Shown here piece after piece: positions 8,206 to 16,056 of a stretch of 64,000 nucleotides of DNA. Position 1 is the first letter of the stretch. Each line of letters opens with the position of its first letter. This stretch comes from Rhodobacteraceae bacterium QY30 (GTDB lineage: Bacteria > Pseudomonadota > Alphaproteobacteria > Rhodobacterales > Rhodobacteraceae), in assembly GCA_002356635.1 (NCBI GenBank), contig CP023455.1, positions 1 through 64,000 on the forward strand, written 5' to 3'. Both the position numbers and the translations under genes were made by a program. The notes beneath the pieces are model-generated. The model saw only the letters and a list, made by a program, of their open reading frames with translations, searched no databases and was not told the DNA's origin.

Positions 8206-9003
8206 TTATGCCGCCGAGATGCCGCCGTTGCAGCTGATGGCCTGACCGCTGATCTTCGACGATGCCGGGCTGGCCAGGAAGACGATCAGTTGCGCCATGT
8301 CGGACGGATTGACGACGCCCAGTTGCGCCATCTTGATGGCCTTTCCGAACAGCTTGCCCGAAAACTCGCCCGCCATCACCTGCCCGTAGGTCGCCGTGCC
8401 TTCGATGATCGAGGGGGTGACGATGTTGACCCGCACACCATTGCGCTTGGCCTCGATCGCCATGGCGCGCGAAAACATGATGATCCCCGCCATCGCCGCG
8501 CCGATCACCGTTTCGCCCGGCGTGGTCAGCTTGCCCGCATCCGAGGCGATGTTGATGATCGAGCCGGCGCCGCGTTCGCTCATCCACGGCAGGACGATCC
8601 GGCTGGTCAGCAGCGGCGCCATCATCTGCTTCAGCACGATATCCTGCATCTGCGCGACCGGGATGTCCTTCAGAAGCTGCGGGCCGTAGGGTCCGACGGT
8701 GGAGTTGACCAGCACGTCGACCGATCCGAACGCCGCCCGCGCCGCTTCGCAGACCGCGACGGCCTGATCGGTTTCATTGCAATCCCCGGCAAAGAATTCG
8801 ACCTGCACCTTCGGCGCCCGCGCCAGCACCGTCTGCCGCGCCGCCTCGCCGCGTTCGGCGCTGCGTCCGACAAGCCCGATTCGCGGCACACCGGCCTCGG
8901 CCAGCTGACAGGCGGTCTCCAGCCCGACACCCGAAGTGCCGCCGGTGATCAGCGCGCTGGCTTGCGAAAAGGCAATCGGCGTGGGCCTGGATGCTTCGGA
9001 CAT
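8206..9003 (-). CDS. Atypical short-chain dehydrogenase/reductase lacking the YxxxK pair
   Basis: 265-residue SDR-fold protein; the ATG at 9003 has an excellent upstream GGGAGGAAT. The nucleotide-binding motif TGGTSGVG is intact and the segment around SDAGKLTTPGE resembles 2-hydroxycyclohexanecarboxyl-CoA dehydrogenase-like SDRs. The position that should read Y-x-x-x-K reads I-G-A-A-M (in TVIGAAMAG), so both the catalytic Tyr and Lys appear to be replaced. It may bind cofactor without normal dehydrogenase activity or use a different mechanism. It lies upstream of ligase 1 in the same orientation and has a degenerate family A site about 50 bp upstream. Confidence 0.82.
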   Translation of the reverse strand: MSEASRPTPIAFSQASALITGGTSGVGLETACQLAEAGVPRIGLVGRSAERGEAARQTVLARAPKVQVEFFAGDCNETDQAVAVCEAARAAFGSVDVLVNSTVGPYGPQLLKDIPVAQMQDIVLKQMMAPLLTSRIVLPWMSERGAGSIINIASDAGKLTTPGETVIGAAMAGIIMFSRAMAIEAKRNGVRVNIVTPSIIEGTATYGQVMAGEFSGKLFGKAIKMAQLGVVNPSDMAQLIVFLASPASSKISGQAISCNGGISAA

Positions 9004-9051
9004 GTTATTCCTCCCTGGGTTTAGGGCTGCGTCCGTCTGGTGGCGCCGCCT

Positions 9052-9072
9052 TAGGTAAGTAGAACTCATTCC
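9052..9072. promoter_or_regulatory. Degenerate family A operator
   Basis: TAGGTAAGT, spacer AGA, then ACTCATTCC. The left arm matches the family A half-site well and the right arm only partly. It sits in the divergent region between the SDR (leftward) and the acyl-CoA dehydrogenase (rightward), 49 bp from the SDR start. Confidence 0.4.
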
Positions 9073-9170
9073 TTCGGGATCCCGGACAAGATACCGTCGC
9101 CAGGAATGGCTGGCGGATTTCTTGTGATTTTGATCGAAGTCAGAGTTATTTGACAAATTTCATTGCGTGT

Positions 9171-9183
9171 CCTTATCGTAAGG
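9171..9183. promoter_or_regulatory. Family B operator upstream of acyl-CoA dehydrogenase
   Basis: Perfect palindrome CCTTA-TCG-TAAGG followed by CAGCATA. The same layout (CCATA-TCG-TATGG then CAGCATA) occurs at 10437, and GCTTA-TCA-TAAGC at 15965. It lies 78 bp upstream of the acyl-CoA dehydrogenase start. Confidence 0.6.
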
Positions 9184-9260
9184 CAGCATACAAAAACGAT
9201 CAAGCCCCCAACGGAAAATTGGTGAGTCCCGATCATTCCGTCAGGCAGAGAGGCCCAACG

Positions 9261-10406
9261 ATGGATTTCAGCTTTACCGAAGAACAGACCCTGATCGCGT
9301 CGAGCCTGCGGGAGTTCGCATCGGCCGAGCTTCTGCCCCATTACGCCCGCCATGATCGAACCGGCACCTTTCCGCGCGATGTCTGGCAGAAGATGGCCGG
9401 GATGGGTCTGTTCGGCCTGCGTGTTCCCGAAGCCTACGGCGGGCAGGAGTTTGATTGCATCACGGCGGGTCTGGCCATCGAAGAAGCCGCACGGGGCGAT
9501 TTCAACCTTTGCTATGGTATCCTCAACTCCTCCTTCGCGGGCGATCTTCTGGGGCGCCATGCGTCTGAAGCGATCCGGAACGACTGGCTGCGGCCGATGG
9601 CGGCGGGCGAACGGATCCTGTCGGTCTGCCTGACCGAACCGCAGGGCGGATCGGATGCCGCCAACATCCGCACCCGCGCCGAACGTCGTGGCGATCACTA
9701 TGTTCTGAACGGCGAGAAATCTTCGATCACACTGCTGATGGCCGGGGATGCGGGGATCGTGTTTGCGCGGACGGATCCGGGGGCCGGGGCCAAGGGCGTG
9801 TCGGCGTTTCTTGTGCCGTTCGACAGCCCGGGGATCGCTCGGCAACCCTATCAGGACATGGGAGCGAAATGTATCGTTCGCGGCTCGATGTTCCTGAACG
9901 ATGTGGTGGTCCCGGCCGAAAACATGATCGGGCCGGAAAACGGCGCCTTTGGCCCGGTGATGCAGACCTTCGAATACACCCGGGCGCTGATCGGGCTGAT
10001 GTGCATCGGCGCGACGATGCAGACGCTTGAGGAAACCATCGCCTATGCCAGGGATCGCACCGCCTTTGGCCAGCCGATTTCGAAGAACCAGGGCGTGTCC
10101 TTCCCGGTGGCGGAATGGTGGGGGCGACTCACCATGGCGCGCTGGCACTGCTACCGGACGCTTTGGCTGCGCCACCAGAATTTGCCTCACAACGCCGAAG
10201 CCGCCGTCTGCAAGGGGATGATCCCGGAAATCTGCATGGGCGCGCTTCAGGACTGCCTGATCCTGCATGGCCATTACGGCTATACCCAGGATTTCCCGGT
10301 CGAACAGCGCCTGCGCGATGTGGCAGGCCAGCTGATCGCGGACGGCACGCCGCAGATTTGCAAGATCGTCATCGCGCGCCAACTGTTCGGGCGCGAATCC
10401 ACCTGA
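9261..10406 (+). CDS. Acyl-CoA dehydrogenase
   Basis: 381-residue FAD-dependent acyl-CoA dehydrogenase that would introduce an alpha,beta double bond (or, in the kinase-linked subtype, eliminate phosphate). The start MDFSFTEEQ is the usual family N-terminus. CLTEPQGGSDAANI is the conserved flavin/substrate segment and the C-terminus has the GHYGYTQDFPVEQRLRD block typical of the family. The gene is the first of a rightward run with a thioesterase, an APH-like kinase, a small protein and a lipocalin-like protein. The neighbouring kinase plus small protein recalls the Pseudomonas lva operon, in which a kinase and an acyl-CoA dehydrogenase together remove a gamma-hydroxyl from an acyl-CoA. Confidence 0.9.
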   Translation: MDFSFTEEQTLIASSLREFASAELLPHYARHDRTGTFPRDVWQKMAGMGLFGLRVPEAYGGQEFDCITAGLAIEEAARGDFNLCYGILNSSFAGDLLGRHASEAIRNDWLRPMAAGERILSVCLTEPQGGSDAANIRTRAERRGDHYVLNGEKSSITLLMAGDAGIVFARTDPGAGAKGVSAFLVPFDSPGIARQPYQDMGAKCIVRGSMFLNDVVVPAENMIGPENGAFGPVMQTFEYTRALIGLMCIGATMQTLEETIAYARDRTAFGQPISKNQGVSFPVAEWWGRLTMARWHCYRTLWLRHQNLPHNAEAAVCKGMIPEICMGALQDCLILHGHYGYTQDFPVEQRLRDVAGQLIADGTPQICKIVIARQLFGREST

Positions 10407-10436
10407 CCCGGCTTTGGGCGGAAAAGATGGTTGCCA

Positions 10437-10464
10437 CCATATCGTATGGCAGCATATCGTATTT
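10437..10464. promoter_or_regulatory. Tandem family B operators upstream of thioesterase/kinase genes
   Basis: A perfect palindrome CCATA-TCG-TATGG (10437-10449) is followed after two bases by a partial second copy GCATATCGTATTT (10452-10464). They lie between the acyl-CoA dehydrogenase stop and the thioesterase GTG start, so the downstream genes probably have their own regulated promoter. Confidence 0.6.
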
Positions 10465-10487
10465 GTCAGACCGACCGAGGAACGGAT

Positions 10488-10940
10488 GTGACCCAGATCG
10501 TCCACAGTGCCGAAGACGCCCCGCCCGAGGGATATGAGCCGATCCTCAATCGGACCGAAGGCGAGAATTTCTCGGGTCCCTACTACCTGCGCGGCACGGG
10601 CGATGCTGTGTCGATGGGCTTTCGTGTCCAGGCGCGGCACCTGAACCGCACCGGGGTCTGCCACGGCGGTTTCATCGCCACCTTCGCCGATCTGCAAGGC
10701 TATGCGATCAAGCGCGGCGTGGGCATCGCCGGGATTTCGCCCACGATCAACCTGTCGGTCGATTTCGTCCGCCCGGTACCGCTGGGCTCTTGGGTGGAAT
10801 CATCGCCTCAGGTGGTGCAGCGCACGCACAAGATGCTGTTCTTCCAGACGCTGATCACTGCCGATGGCGTGGTTGCGGCGCGCGCCAGCGGCATCTTCAA
10901 GCTGAACCTGAACAAACCCGTGCCGGGGGATCCGACATGA
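10488..10940 (+). CDS. PaaI-family hotdog thioesterase
   Basis: About 150 residues with the hotdog-fold signature GVCHGGFIATFADL (HGG-F-x-D pattern of PaaI-type acyl-CoA thioesterases). It would release CoA from acyl-CoA intermediates, protecting the CoA pool. I choose the GTG at 10488, preceded by GAGGAACG; an ATG farther upstream (10431) would start inside the operator region. The stop overlaps the kinase start (ATGA), showing translational coupling. It is paralogous to the thioesterase at 15439-15933. Confidence 0.85.
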   Translation: MTQIVHSAEDAPPEGYEPILNRTEGENFSGPYYLRGTGDAVSMGFRVQARHLNRTGVCHGGFIATFADLQGYAIKRGVGIAGISPTINLSVDFVRPVPLGSWVESSPQVVQRTHKMLFFQTLITADGVVAARASGIFKLNLNKPVPGDPT

Positions 10941-11968
10941 CCGAAACCACCGCCCTGCCGACCGATGCCCAGATCGAGGCCCGGCTTGCGGCCTATCTTG
11001 GCGAACAGACCGGCGCGCCCGTCGCCCTGCGGGGCCTGCGCCGTTTTCCCGTTGGCTTTTCCTGGGCAACCTTCGGCCTGACCGCCAGCCTGCCGGACGG
11101 GGATCGCGATCTGATCCTGCGCCTTGGGCCGGACACGGGGCTGTTCGCGCCGTATCTGGCGCGGCCGCAGTACCTGGTGCAGAAGGTTCTGACGCAGACC
11201 GACATCAAGGTGCCCGACGCCTATTGGTACAGCGACGATCCCGCCGTGATGGGCATGCCCTTCTACCTGAGCGAGAAGGCCGTGGGCGAAGCGCCCATTC
11301 CCTTCGTGTCGAACGGCGCCGAATTCGAACCCGGCTATCGCGACAGTCTGGCGCGCGATTTCGTCGATCAGCTGGCGGCGATCCACCGCTTCGACTGGAA
11401 GGCCAGTCCGCTGGCCGAATGGGACACCGGGCAGACGGTGGAAAACGTGGCGGCCCGGGAAATCGATTTCTGGGAACATCTGCACGACCGCTGGGCCACC
11501 CGGCCCTATCCGATGGTTTACCGCGCGCTGACCTGGCTGCGCGCCAACCTGCCCGTCGCGCCGCGCGTGTCGATCGTGCATGGCGATTACCGGATCGGCA
11601 ACTTCCTTGAGGTCGATGGCCGCATCACCGCGATCCTCGACTGGGAACTGGCGCATCTGGGCGACCCGCATGAAGACCTCGGCTGGGCCTTCCTGCCGCA
11701 GTATTCGGGCAACTCGGGGCTGGTGTGCCGGCTGATCTCGCGTCAGGATTTCATCGCCCGCTATCAGGACAAGGCCGGCATCACGGTGGATCCGGCCACG
11801 CTGAAATTCTACATCGTCCTCAACCTGTTCAAGATCGCCATGACGCAACTGGCCGGGGTCAGCTGTTTCGAATCCGGCGATTTCGACGACATGCGGATGC
11901 CCGCCATGGGGACGCAGATCTTTGCCGCTTTCCGGCAGATCCAGAAAGCGATCGAGGAGGACGCATGA
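10937..11968 (+). CDS. APH-fold phosphotransferase (LvaA/ACAD11-kinase-like)
   Basis: 343-residue kinase-fold protein of the aminoglycoside phosphotransferase family. The catalytic loop HGDYRIGNF and the metal-binding ILDWELAHLGDP are intact. In known systems (P. putida LvaA; kinase domains of mammalian ACAD10/11) such proteins phosphorylate a hydroxyl on a hydroxyacyl-CoA so that an acyl-CoA dehydrogenase-like partner can eliminate it. Here it is coupled to the thioesterase by an ATGA overlap and to the next small gene by another ATGA overlap, with an acyl-CoA dehydrogenase just upstream. The assignment to hydroxyacyl-CoA phosphorylation is inferred from family and context; antibiotic resistance is unlikely. 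Confidence 0.82.
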   Translation: MTETTALPTDAQIEARLAAYLGEQTGAPVALRGLRRFPVGFSWATFGLTASLPDGDRDLILRLGPDTGLFAPYLARPQYLVQKVLTQTDIKVPDAYWYSDDPAVMGMPFYLSEKAVGEAPIPFVSNGAEFEPGYRDSLARDFVDQLAAIHRFDWKASPLAEWDTGQTVENVAAREIDFWEHLHDRWATRPYPMVYRALTWLRANLPVAPRVSIVHGDYRIGNFLEVDGRITAILDWELAHLGDPHEDLGWAFLPQYSGNSGLVCRLISRQDFIARYQDKAGITVDPATLKFYIVLNLFKIAMTQLAGVSCFESGDFDDMRMPAMGTQIFAAFRQIQKAIEEDA

Positions 11969-12444
11969 ACAATTCCCTTGACCGCCTGCTGGACGGCATG
12001 GCCTCCACGCTGCGGACCCAGATCATCCCGAAGCTGGACGATGATTTTGCCCGGGGTCAGGCCTTCGGCGTGATCTACATGCTGAATTCGATCCGCCTGC
12101 GCGCCGATTGGTCAATAGATTTCCTGAAAGACCAGCTGGCGCTGCAAGCAACGGCGCTGACCGCGCTGAACGCCGCCTTGCGCGGGCGCGGACCCGCCCT
12201 GCCCGACGGCGCGCTGCCGCAGGCGCTGGTGTCCGCAAAGGCGCTGCAGGATCTGCGCGACGCGAATGACCGCGCGATCTGCGGCCTGATCGTATGGCTG
12301 GCCGATGCCGGTCTTCCCGCCCCGGACCGCGCCGCGATCGAGACGATCCTGGATCGTTACATGACGGATCAGGCCCGGCACGAACTGAAAACCTCGGCGC
12401 GGCCGATGTTTGCGGAAATGTCGCGCGGAACCGAAGACGCCTGA
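11965..12444 (+). CDS. Small conserved partner of APH-fold kinase (unknown function)
   Basis: 159-residue, predicted mostly helical, soluble protein with no motif I can name. Its ATG overlaps the kinase stop (ATGA), so it is almost certainly made together with the kinase. In the P. putida levulinate operon the kinase LvaA needs a small partner, LvaB, encoded next to it; the position here is the same, but I cannot show sequence homology. Mid-protein PDGALPQALVSAKALQDLRDAN is helix-rich and charged. Confidence 0.75.
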   Translation: MNNSLDRLLDGMASTLRTQIIPKLDDDFARGQAFGVIYMLNSIRLRADWSIDFLKDQLALQATALTALNAALRGRGPALPDGALPQALVSAKALQDLRDANDRAICGLIVWLADAGLPAPDRAAIETILDRYMTDQARHELKTSARPMFAEMSRGTEDA

Positions 12445-12464
12445 ACCCCAGGGAGGAAAAACCA

Positions 12465-13580
12465 ATGATAACGCCGCAGGATGATTTCATCGGGCACCAG
12501 CTACCCACCACTTTCGACCACGTCGCCAGCAGCGATCCCGCCTGGATGGAGCGGCTGTGGTACACCGCCCACCCGGTGCCGGGCGGCGATGCGGTGATCG
12601 ACATCGGTCTGGGCTACTACCCGAACAAGAACGTCATGGATGCCTTCGCCGGCATCATGATCGACGGAAAACAGTACAACGTCCGCCTGTCGCGTCATCT
12701 GCGGCCCAATGCGCTGGACACCACCGTTGGCCCGCTGTCGATCCGCATCGTCGAAGGGCTGAAGCGCCATCGCCTGGTGCTGGACAAGAACGACAGCGGC
12801 ATCGCCTTCGATGTGGAATTCATCGCCACGATGAACCCGCACGAGGAAGAAGAGCACTTCCGCCGCCGCAAGGGCCGCGTGACCGAACACATGGCGCGGA
12901 TGGAACAACTGGGCCGCTTCAAGGGCTGGTTCGAGGTTGCCGGCAAGCGCATCGAGATCGACCCCGAGAGCTGGTACGCGCAGCGCGACCATTCCTGGGG
13001 CATCCGGGCCGAGATGCGGACCGATCCGACGCACCTGCCGATGACCTATTACCCGCCGTTCTTCTATGCCTGGACCACGGTGCAGTTCGCCAATCGCGGC
13101 CTGCATGTGTTCTTCAAGGAACGCGCGCCGGGGGAAAAGATCTACCTGTCCGGCGAAGACGTGTTGCCCATCGGCGAACGGGCCAAACCCGGCGCCGATC
13201 TGGCGGATGTCGTCCATGACGTGCAATGGGCCGACGATCCGCTGGGCCAGACCGTGCAATCGGCGCGCTACACCATCACGATGGAAGACGGGTCGTCGCG
13301 CGAGATTCTGATCGAGACGCTGCCCGGGCGCTACTGGCTGAAGGGTGGGATGTACGGTGGCATCAACGGCTGGTTCCACGGCGACGACAAGGGCAAGCTG
13401 TACATGGAGCACGACGTCTGGGACCTGTCCGATCCGAAGGTCCGCGAACTGGTCCGCACGCTGTCGGATCACGTGATCCGTGTGACCGACCAGGGCGAGG
13501 TCGGCTATGGCATCATGGAATATGGCGTCGGCAAGGGCTTTGCGATGTATCCGCAGGTGCAGGTCCACCCGCCGATCTGA
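12465..13580 (+). CDS. Unknown protein, possibly AttH/CrtC-like lipocalin fold
   Basis: 371-residue protein beginning MITPQDDFIGHQ after a good GGGAGGAAAA ribosome site. It has no signal peptide or membrane segment. Features are many aromatic and tryptophan residues, paired beta-rich stretches, and motifs such as RDHSWGIRAEMR and WFEVAGKRIEID that recall the tandem-lipocalin AttH/carotenoid 1,2-hydratase group, whose members bind or hydrate hydrophobic isoprenoids. The similarity is my impression, not a computed match. It is the last gene of the rightward thioesterase-kinase operon, 20 bp after the small partner, followed by a terminator. Confidence 0.7.
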   Translation: MITPQDDFIGHQLPTTFDHVASSDPAWMERLWYTAHPVPGGDAVIDIGLGYYPNKNVMDAFAGIMIDGKQYNVRLSRHLRPNALDTTVGPLSIRIVEGLKRHRLVLDKNDSGIAFDVEFIATMNPHEEEEHFRRRKGRVTEHMARMEQLGRFKGWFEVAGKRIEIDPESWYAQRDHSWGIRAEMRTDPTHLPMTYYPPFFYAWTTVQFANRGLHVFFKERAPGEKIYLSGEDVLPIGERAKPGADLADVVHDVQWADDPLGQTVQSARYTITMEDGSSREILIETLPGRYWLKGGMYGGINGWFHGDDKGKLYMEHDVWDLSDPKVRELVRTLSDHVIRVTDQGEVGYGIMEYGVGKGFAMYPQVQVHPPI

Positions 13581-13604
13581 AACGTGACCAAGGTTACATG
13601 GAAA

Positions 13605-13630
13605 AAGGGCCGGAGAACTCTCCGGCCCTT
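13605..13630. terminator. Bidirectional terminator between convergent genes
   Basis: Hairpin with 12-bp arms AAGGGCCGGAGA / TCTCCGGCCCTT, flanked by AAAA on the left and CGTTC on the right. It separates the rightward unknown protein (stop 13580) from the leftward dienoyl-CoA reductase-like gene (stop 13652). Confidence 0.8.
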
Positions 13631-13651
13631 CGTTCATTCCTGTCGGACGGT

Positions 13652-14539
13652 TCAGGCCTTGCGGCCCTGACGTTCCTTTTCGGCCGAAGCCTTCAGCGCC
13701 TCGCGCGCGGCGGCCCAGTCTTCCTTCGAGAGCGCGCCCAGGTCGGCGAAGGTGCTGGGCGCCGCCAGATGATGGCCGCCGTCGATGGCAATGGTGGCGC
13801 CGTTGATGTAGTTGCAGGCGTCCGACATCAGGAAGGTTGTCAGGGCCCGCAACTCGTCCATCTGGCCGTAGCGGCGCAGCGGCACCTGATCGCTTTGCGT
13901 CGCGCCGACCGAGGTGCCGGGGATCGGGTTCAGCTTTTCCCAGGCGTTTTCGGTGGGGAACGGCCCCGGCGCGATGGCGTTCAGGCGGATGCCCTTCGGG
14001 CCCCATTCCACCGCCAGCGACATGGTCATCGCCTGCACCGCCGCCTTCGACATGGCCGAGGGCGTGACAAAGGCCGATCCGGTCCAGACCCAGGTGACCA
14101 GGTTCGACAGAACGGCGCCGCCCAGCCCCTGGTCGATCCAGCGCTTGCCGCAGGCCAGCGTGGCGAAGAACGACCCGTCCATCACGGTCGAGGTGATGGC
14201 CTGATAGCCGCGCGGGCTGAGGCTTTCGGTCGGCGCAATGAAGTTCGCCGCCGCGTTGTTGACCAGCCCGGTCAGCGGCCCCGATTGCCAGATGTCGCCC
14301 ACCATCGCGTCCATCGCATCGCCGTCGCGGACGTTGACGATGCGGAAATCGGCGCGTCCGCCGGTCTTTGCGGCAATCTCGGCGCAGGCCTCGGCCAGGA
14401 CGTTTTCCCGCCGGCCGCAAATGAAGACATGCGCGCCATGCGACGCGAAGCCAAGCGCCATCTCCTTGCCGAGGCCAGTGCCCCCGCCGGTGATCAGAAT
14501 GCGTTTTCCGGCCAGCAGGTCGTTACGAAACGGGCTCAT
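13652..14539 (-). CDS. SDR of 2,4-dienoyl-CoA reductase type
   Basis: 295-residue SDR. It has TGGGTGLG for cofactor binding, the characteristic TWVWTGSAFVTPSAMSKAAV segment and APGPFPTE after the nucleotide fold, as seen in bacterial 2,4-dienoyl-CoA/enoyl-CoA reductase-like SDRs. The classical Tyr is a Ser (SAMSK), as in other members of that subfamily, so this is not evidence of inactivation. It would reduce unsaturated acyl-CoA intermediates with NADPH. It is the downstream gene of a leftward set with an enoyl-CoA hydratase (14581) and a thioesterase (15439). Confidence 0.85.
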   Translation of the reverse strand: MSPFRNDLLAGKRILITGGGTGLGKEMALGFASHGAHVFICGRRENVLAEACAEIAAKTGGRADFRIVNVRDGDAMDAMVGDIWQSGPLTGLVNNAAANFIAPTESLSPRGYQAITSTVMDGSFFATLACGKRWIDQGLGGAVLSNLVTWVWTGSAFVTPSAMSKAAVQAMTMSLAVEWGPKGIRLNAIAPGPFPTENAWEKLNPIPGTSVGATQSDQVPLRRYGQMDELRALTTFLMSDACNYINGATIAIDGGHHLAAPSTFADLGALSKEDWAAAREALKASAEKERQGRKA

Positions 14540-14580
14540 GGGCCTCTCCCTTGGATTGGTTCTGGATGATGCGGGCCGTC

Positions 14581-15372
14581 TCAGCGGCCCTTGAAGTTCG
14601 GTGCGCGCTTTTCGGAGAAGGCCGTCAGACCTTCCCAGGCGTCGTCGCTGGCGGCGATGGCGGCCAGGGCCTGTGCTTCATCTTCAAGCTGGGATTCCAG
14701 CGTCGCTCCGTTGACCGTGCGCAGCGTGCGCTTGATCGCACCGAAGGCCAGCGTCGGGCCCGCAGCCAACCGGCGCGCCATTGCTTCTGTCGCGGCTTCC
14801 AGTTCGGCCGTATCGTGCAGGAAATCGACCAGCCCGGCCGCCTGCGCCTCATCGGCGGTCAGCGTTTCAGCCAGCATCAGGAAGCGTTTGGCCCGCGCAA
14901 CGCCCATCCGTTCGGACAGCGAAACGGTCGAGCCGCTGTCGGCGCAGAAGCCGATCGAGGCGAAGGCCGAGGTGAAGCGCGTGTCACGGGCCGCCAGGAC
15001 CACATCCGCAAAGGCAACGACCGACACGCTTCCGCCTGCCACCAGCCCGTGGACCGAGGCGATCACCGGCGCATTGATCCGCCGCAGTCGCGCCAGGGCC
15101 GGGTGCAGGTCGGTCGTCCAATCCTGCACAATGGCGGGAACAGCGGCCCGGTCCTTCGAAAAGCTCTTGATGTCGCCGCCGACGCTGAAGAACCGGCCCC
15201 GCGCCGTGATCAAGACCGCGCGCAGATCCTGCCGCGTCGTCAGGTCAACCGCCAGCTTGCGCATGTCGCGGCAAAAGGCGCCGTCGATCGGGTTGCCGCG
15301 TTCGGGCTGGTTCAGGACCACGCGGGCCAGCCCGTCCTGATAGGTCACCTCGATGCTGGTATAGTCGGACAT
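14581..15372 (-). CDS. Enoyl-CoA hydratase/isomerase
   Basis: 263-residue crotonase-fold protein. The oxyanion-hole segments are GRFFSVGGDIKSFS and HGLVAGGSVSVVAFADVVLAA; the later segment IGFCADSGSTVSLSERMG carries Asp where isomerase-type crotonases (PaaG-like) carry it. It could therefore be either an enoyl-CoA hydratase or a double-bond isomerase. A 12-bp palindrome lies directly upstream (15383-15394). Its neighbours in the same direction are the dienoyl-CoA reductase-like SDR and a thioesterase. Confidence 0.86.
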   Translation of the reverse strand: MSDYTSIEVTYQDGLARVVLNQPERGNPIDGAFCRDMRKLAVDLTTRQDLRAVLITARGRFFSVGGDIKSFSKDRAAVPAIVQDWTTDLHPALARLRRINAPVIASVHGLVAGGSVSVVAFADVVLAARDTRFTSAFASIGFCADSGSTVSLSERMGVARAKRFLMLAETLTADEAQAAGLVDFLHDTAELEAATEAMARRLAAGPTLAFGAIKRTLRTVNGATLESQLEDEAQALAAIAASDDAWEGLTAFSEKRAPNFKGR

Positions 15373-15382
15373 GTGCGCCTCC

Positions 15383-15394
15383 CGTATTGATACG
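15383..15394. promoter_or_regulatory. Palindrome upstream of enoyl-CoA hydratase
   Basis: CGTAT-TG-ATACG, a perfect 12-bp palindrome 11 bp upstream of the enoyl-CoA hydratase start, overlapping the ribosome-binding region. Its reverse strand contains TATCAATA, one base longer at the centre than family B sites. The A/T-rich CATACTATATAAATG just beyond is a likely promoter core. Confidence 0.4.
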
Positions 15395-15438
15395 TCAGCA
15401 TACTATATAAATGCGAACTTCTGACAAGCCCTTCCCGA

Positions 15439-15933
15439 TCACCCCGGCGCGGTGTCGAAGAAACTGCCCAGCGTGCTGCCCACATGGCTGACCTGTTTGC
15501 CGATCTTGAAGATCGAGCTGGACCGGAACACCGGACGGTCCCCCACGCGGGCGACGGTCTGGCAGAACAGCAGGTTGCGGGTGCGCCGCAGAAGCTCGCA
15601 TCGCCCTTCCAGCCAGTCCCCCAGGACCGCGGGCGACAGGAAGTCGATCGTCGTGCTGACGGTCGGCGTCAGGGTGTTCTTTTCATCGGCCTCATGCTGG
15701 ACCGCATAGGCCATGAAATCGGCGAAGACCGACAGCACCCCGCCGTGGCAGGTCTGGTGCGGATTGATGTGGCGATGGCTGACGCGCATTCCCAGGACCA
15801 GCCGCGGCCCTTCGACCCGGCCCCAGATCGGACCCATCAGCAGGTTGAAGCCGGGACCCGTGGGCAAAGACCGGAAGCCCTGCGGGGGATCGGCGGGAAT
15901 ATCATTGGTCAAAAGGGCGATGGCGTCCTGCAT
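15439..15933 (-). CDS. PaaI-family hotdog thioesterase
   Basis: 164-residue hotdog protein with HQTCHGGVLSVFADFMAYA, matching the PaaI HGG...D active-site helix, and a C-terminal SSSIFKIGKQ strand like that in the thioesterase at 10488. Function is hydrolysis of short or aromatic acyl-CoAs; the substrate is unknown. It is divergent from the TetR gene at 16057, with a family B palindrome between them. Confidence 0.85.
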   Translation of the reverse strand: MQDAIALLTNDIPADPPQGFRSLPTGPGFNLLMGPIWGRVEGPRLVLGMRVSHRHINPHQTCHGGVLSVFADFMAYAVQHEADEKNTLTPTVSTTIDFLSPAVLGDWLEGRCELLRRTRNLLFCQTVARVGDRPVFRSSSIFKIGKQVSHVGSTLGSFFDTAPG

Positions 15934-15964
15934 GTCTCCTCCCCGGAGTGGTGATTATTGTTGC

Positions 15965-15977
15965 TTATCATAAGCCA
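15965..15977. promoter_or_regulatory. Family B operator between thioesterase and TetR gene
   Basis: Perfect palindrome GCTTA-TCA-TAAGC in the divergent promoter of the thioesterase (15933, leftward) and a TetR regulator (16057, rightward). The position is typical of autoregulation, which makes that TetR protein the best candidate for binding all family B sites. Confidence 0.6.
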
Positions 15978-16056
15978 GCACAGCAAAGAGCGCGGTTTAC
16001 GTCCAGCGCTTTTTGTGCATGGGTTCGGATCGACTTCTGAACACGGCGATTGTTTC

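Noticed and set aside
9066-10697. Minus-strand frame of 543 codons opposite the acyl-CoA dehydrogenase
   Set aside because: The plus-strand gene has a full family signature and a good ribosome site; the antisense translation lacks any family features.
10937-11968. Aminoglycoside resistance phosphotransferase
   Set aside because: The APH fold is present, but gene coupling with thioesterase, acyl-CoA dehydrogenase and a small partner points to acyl-CoA metabolism.
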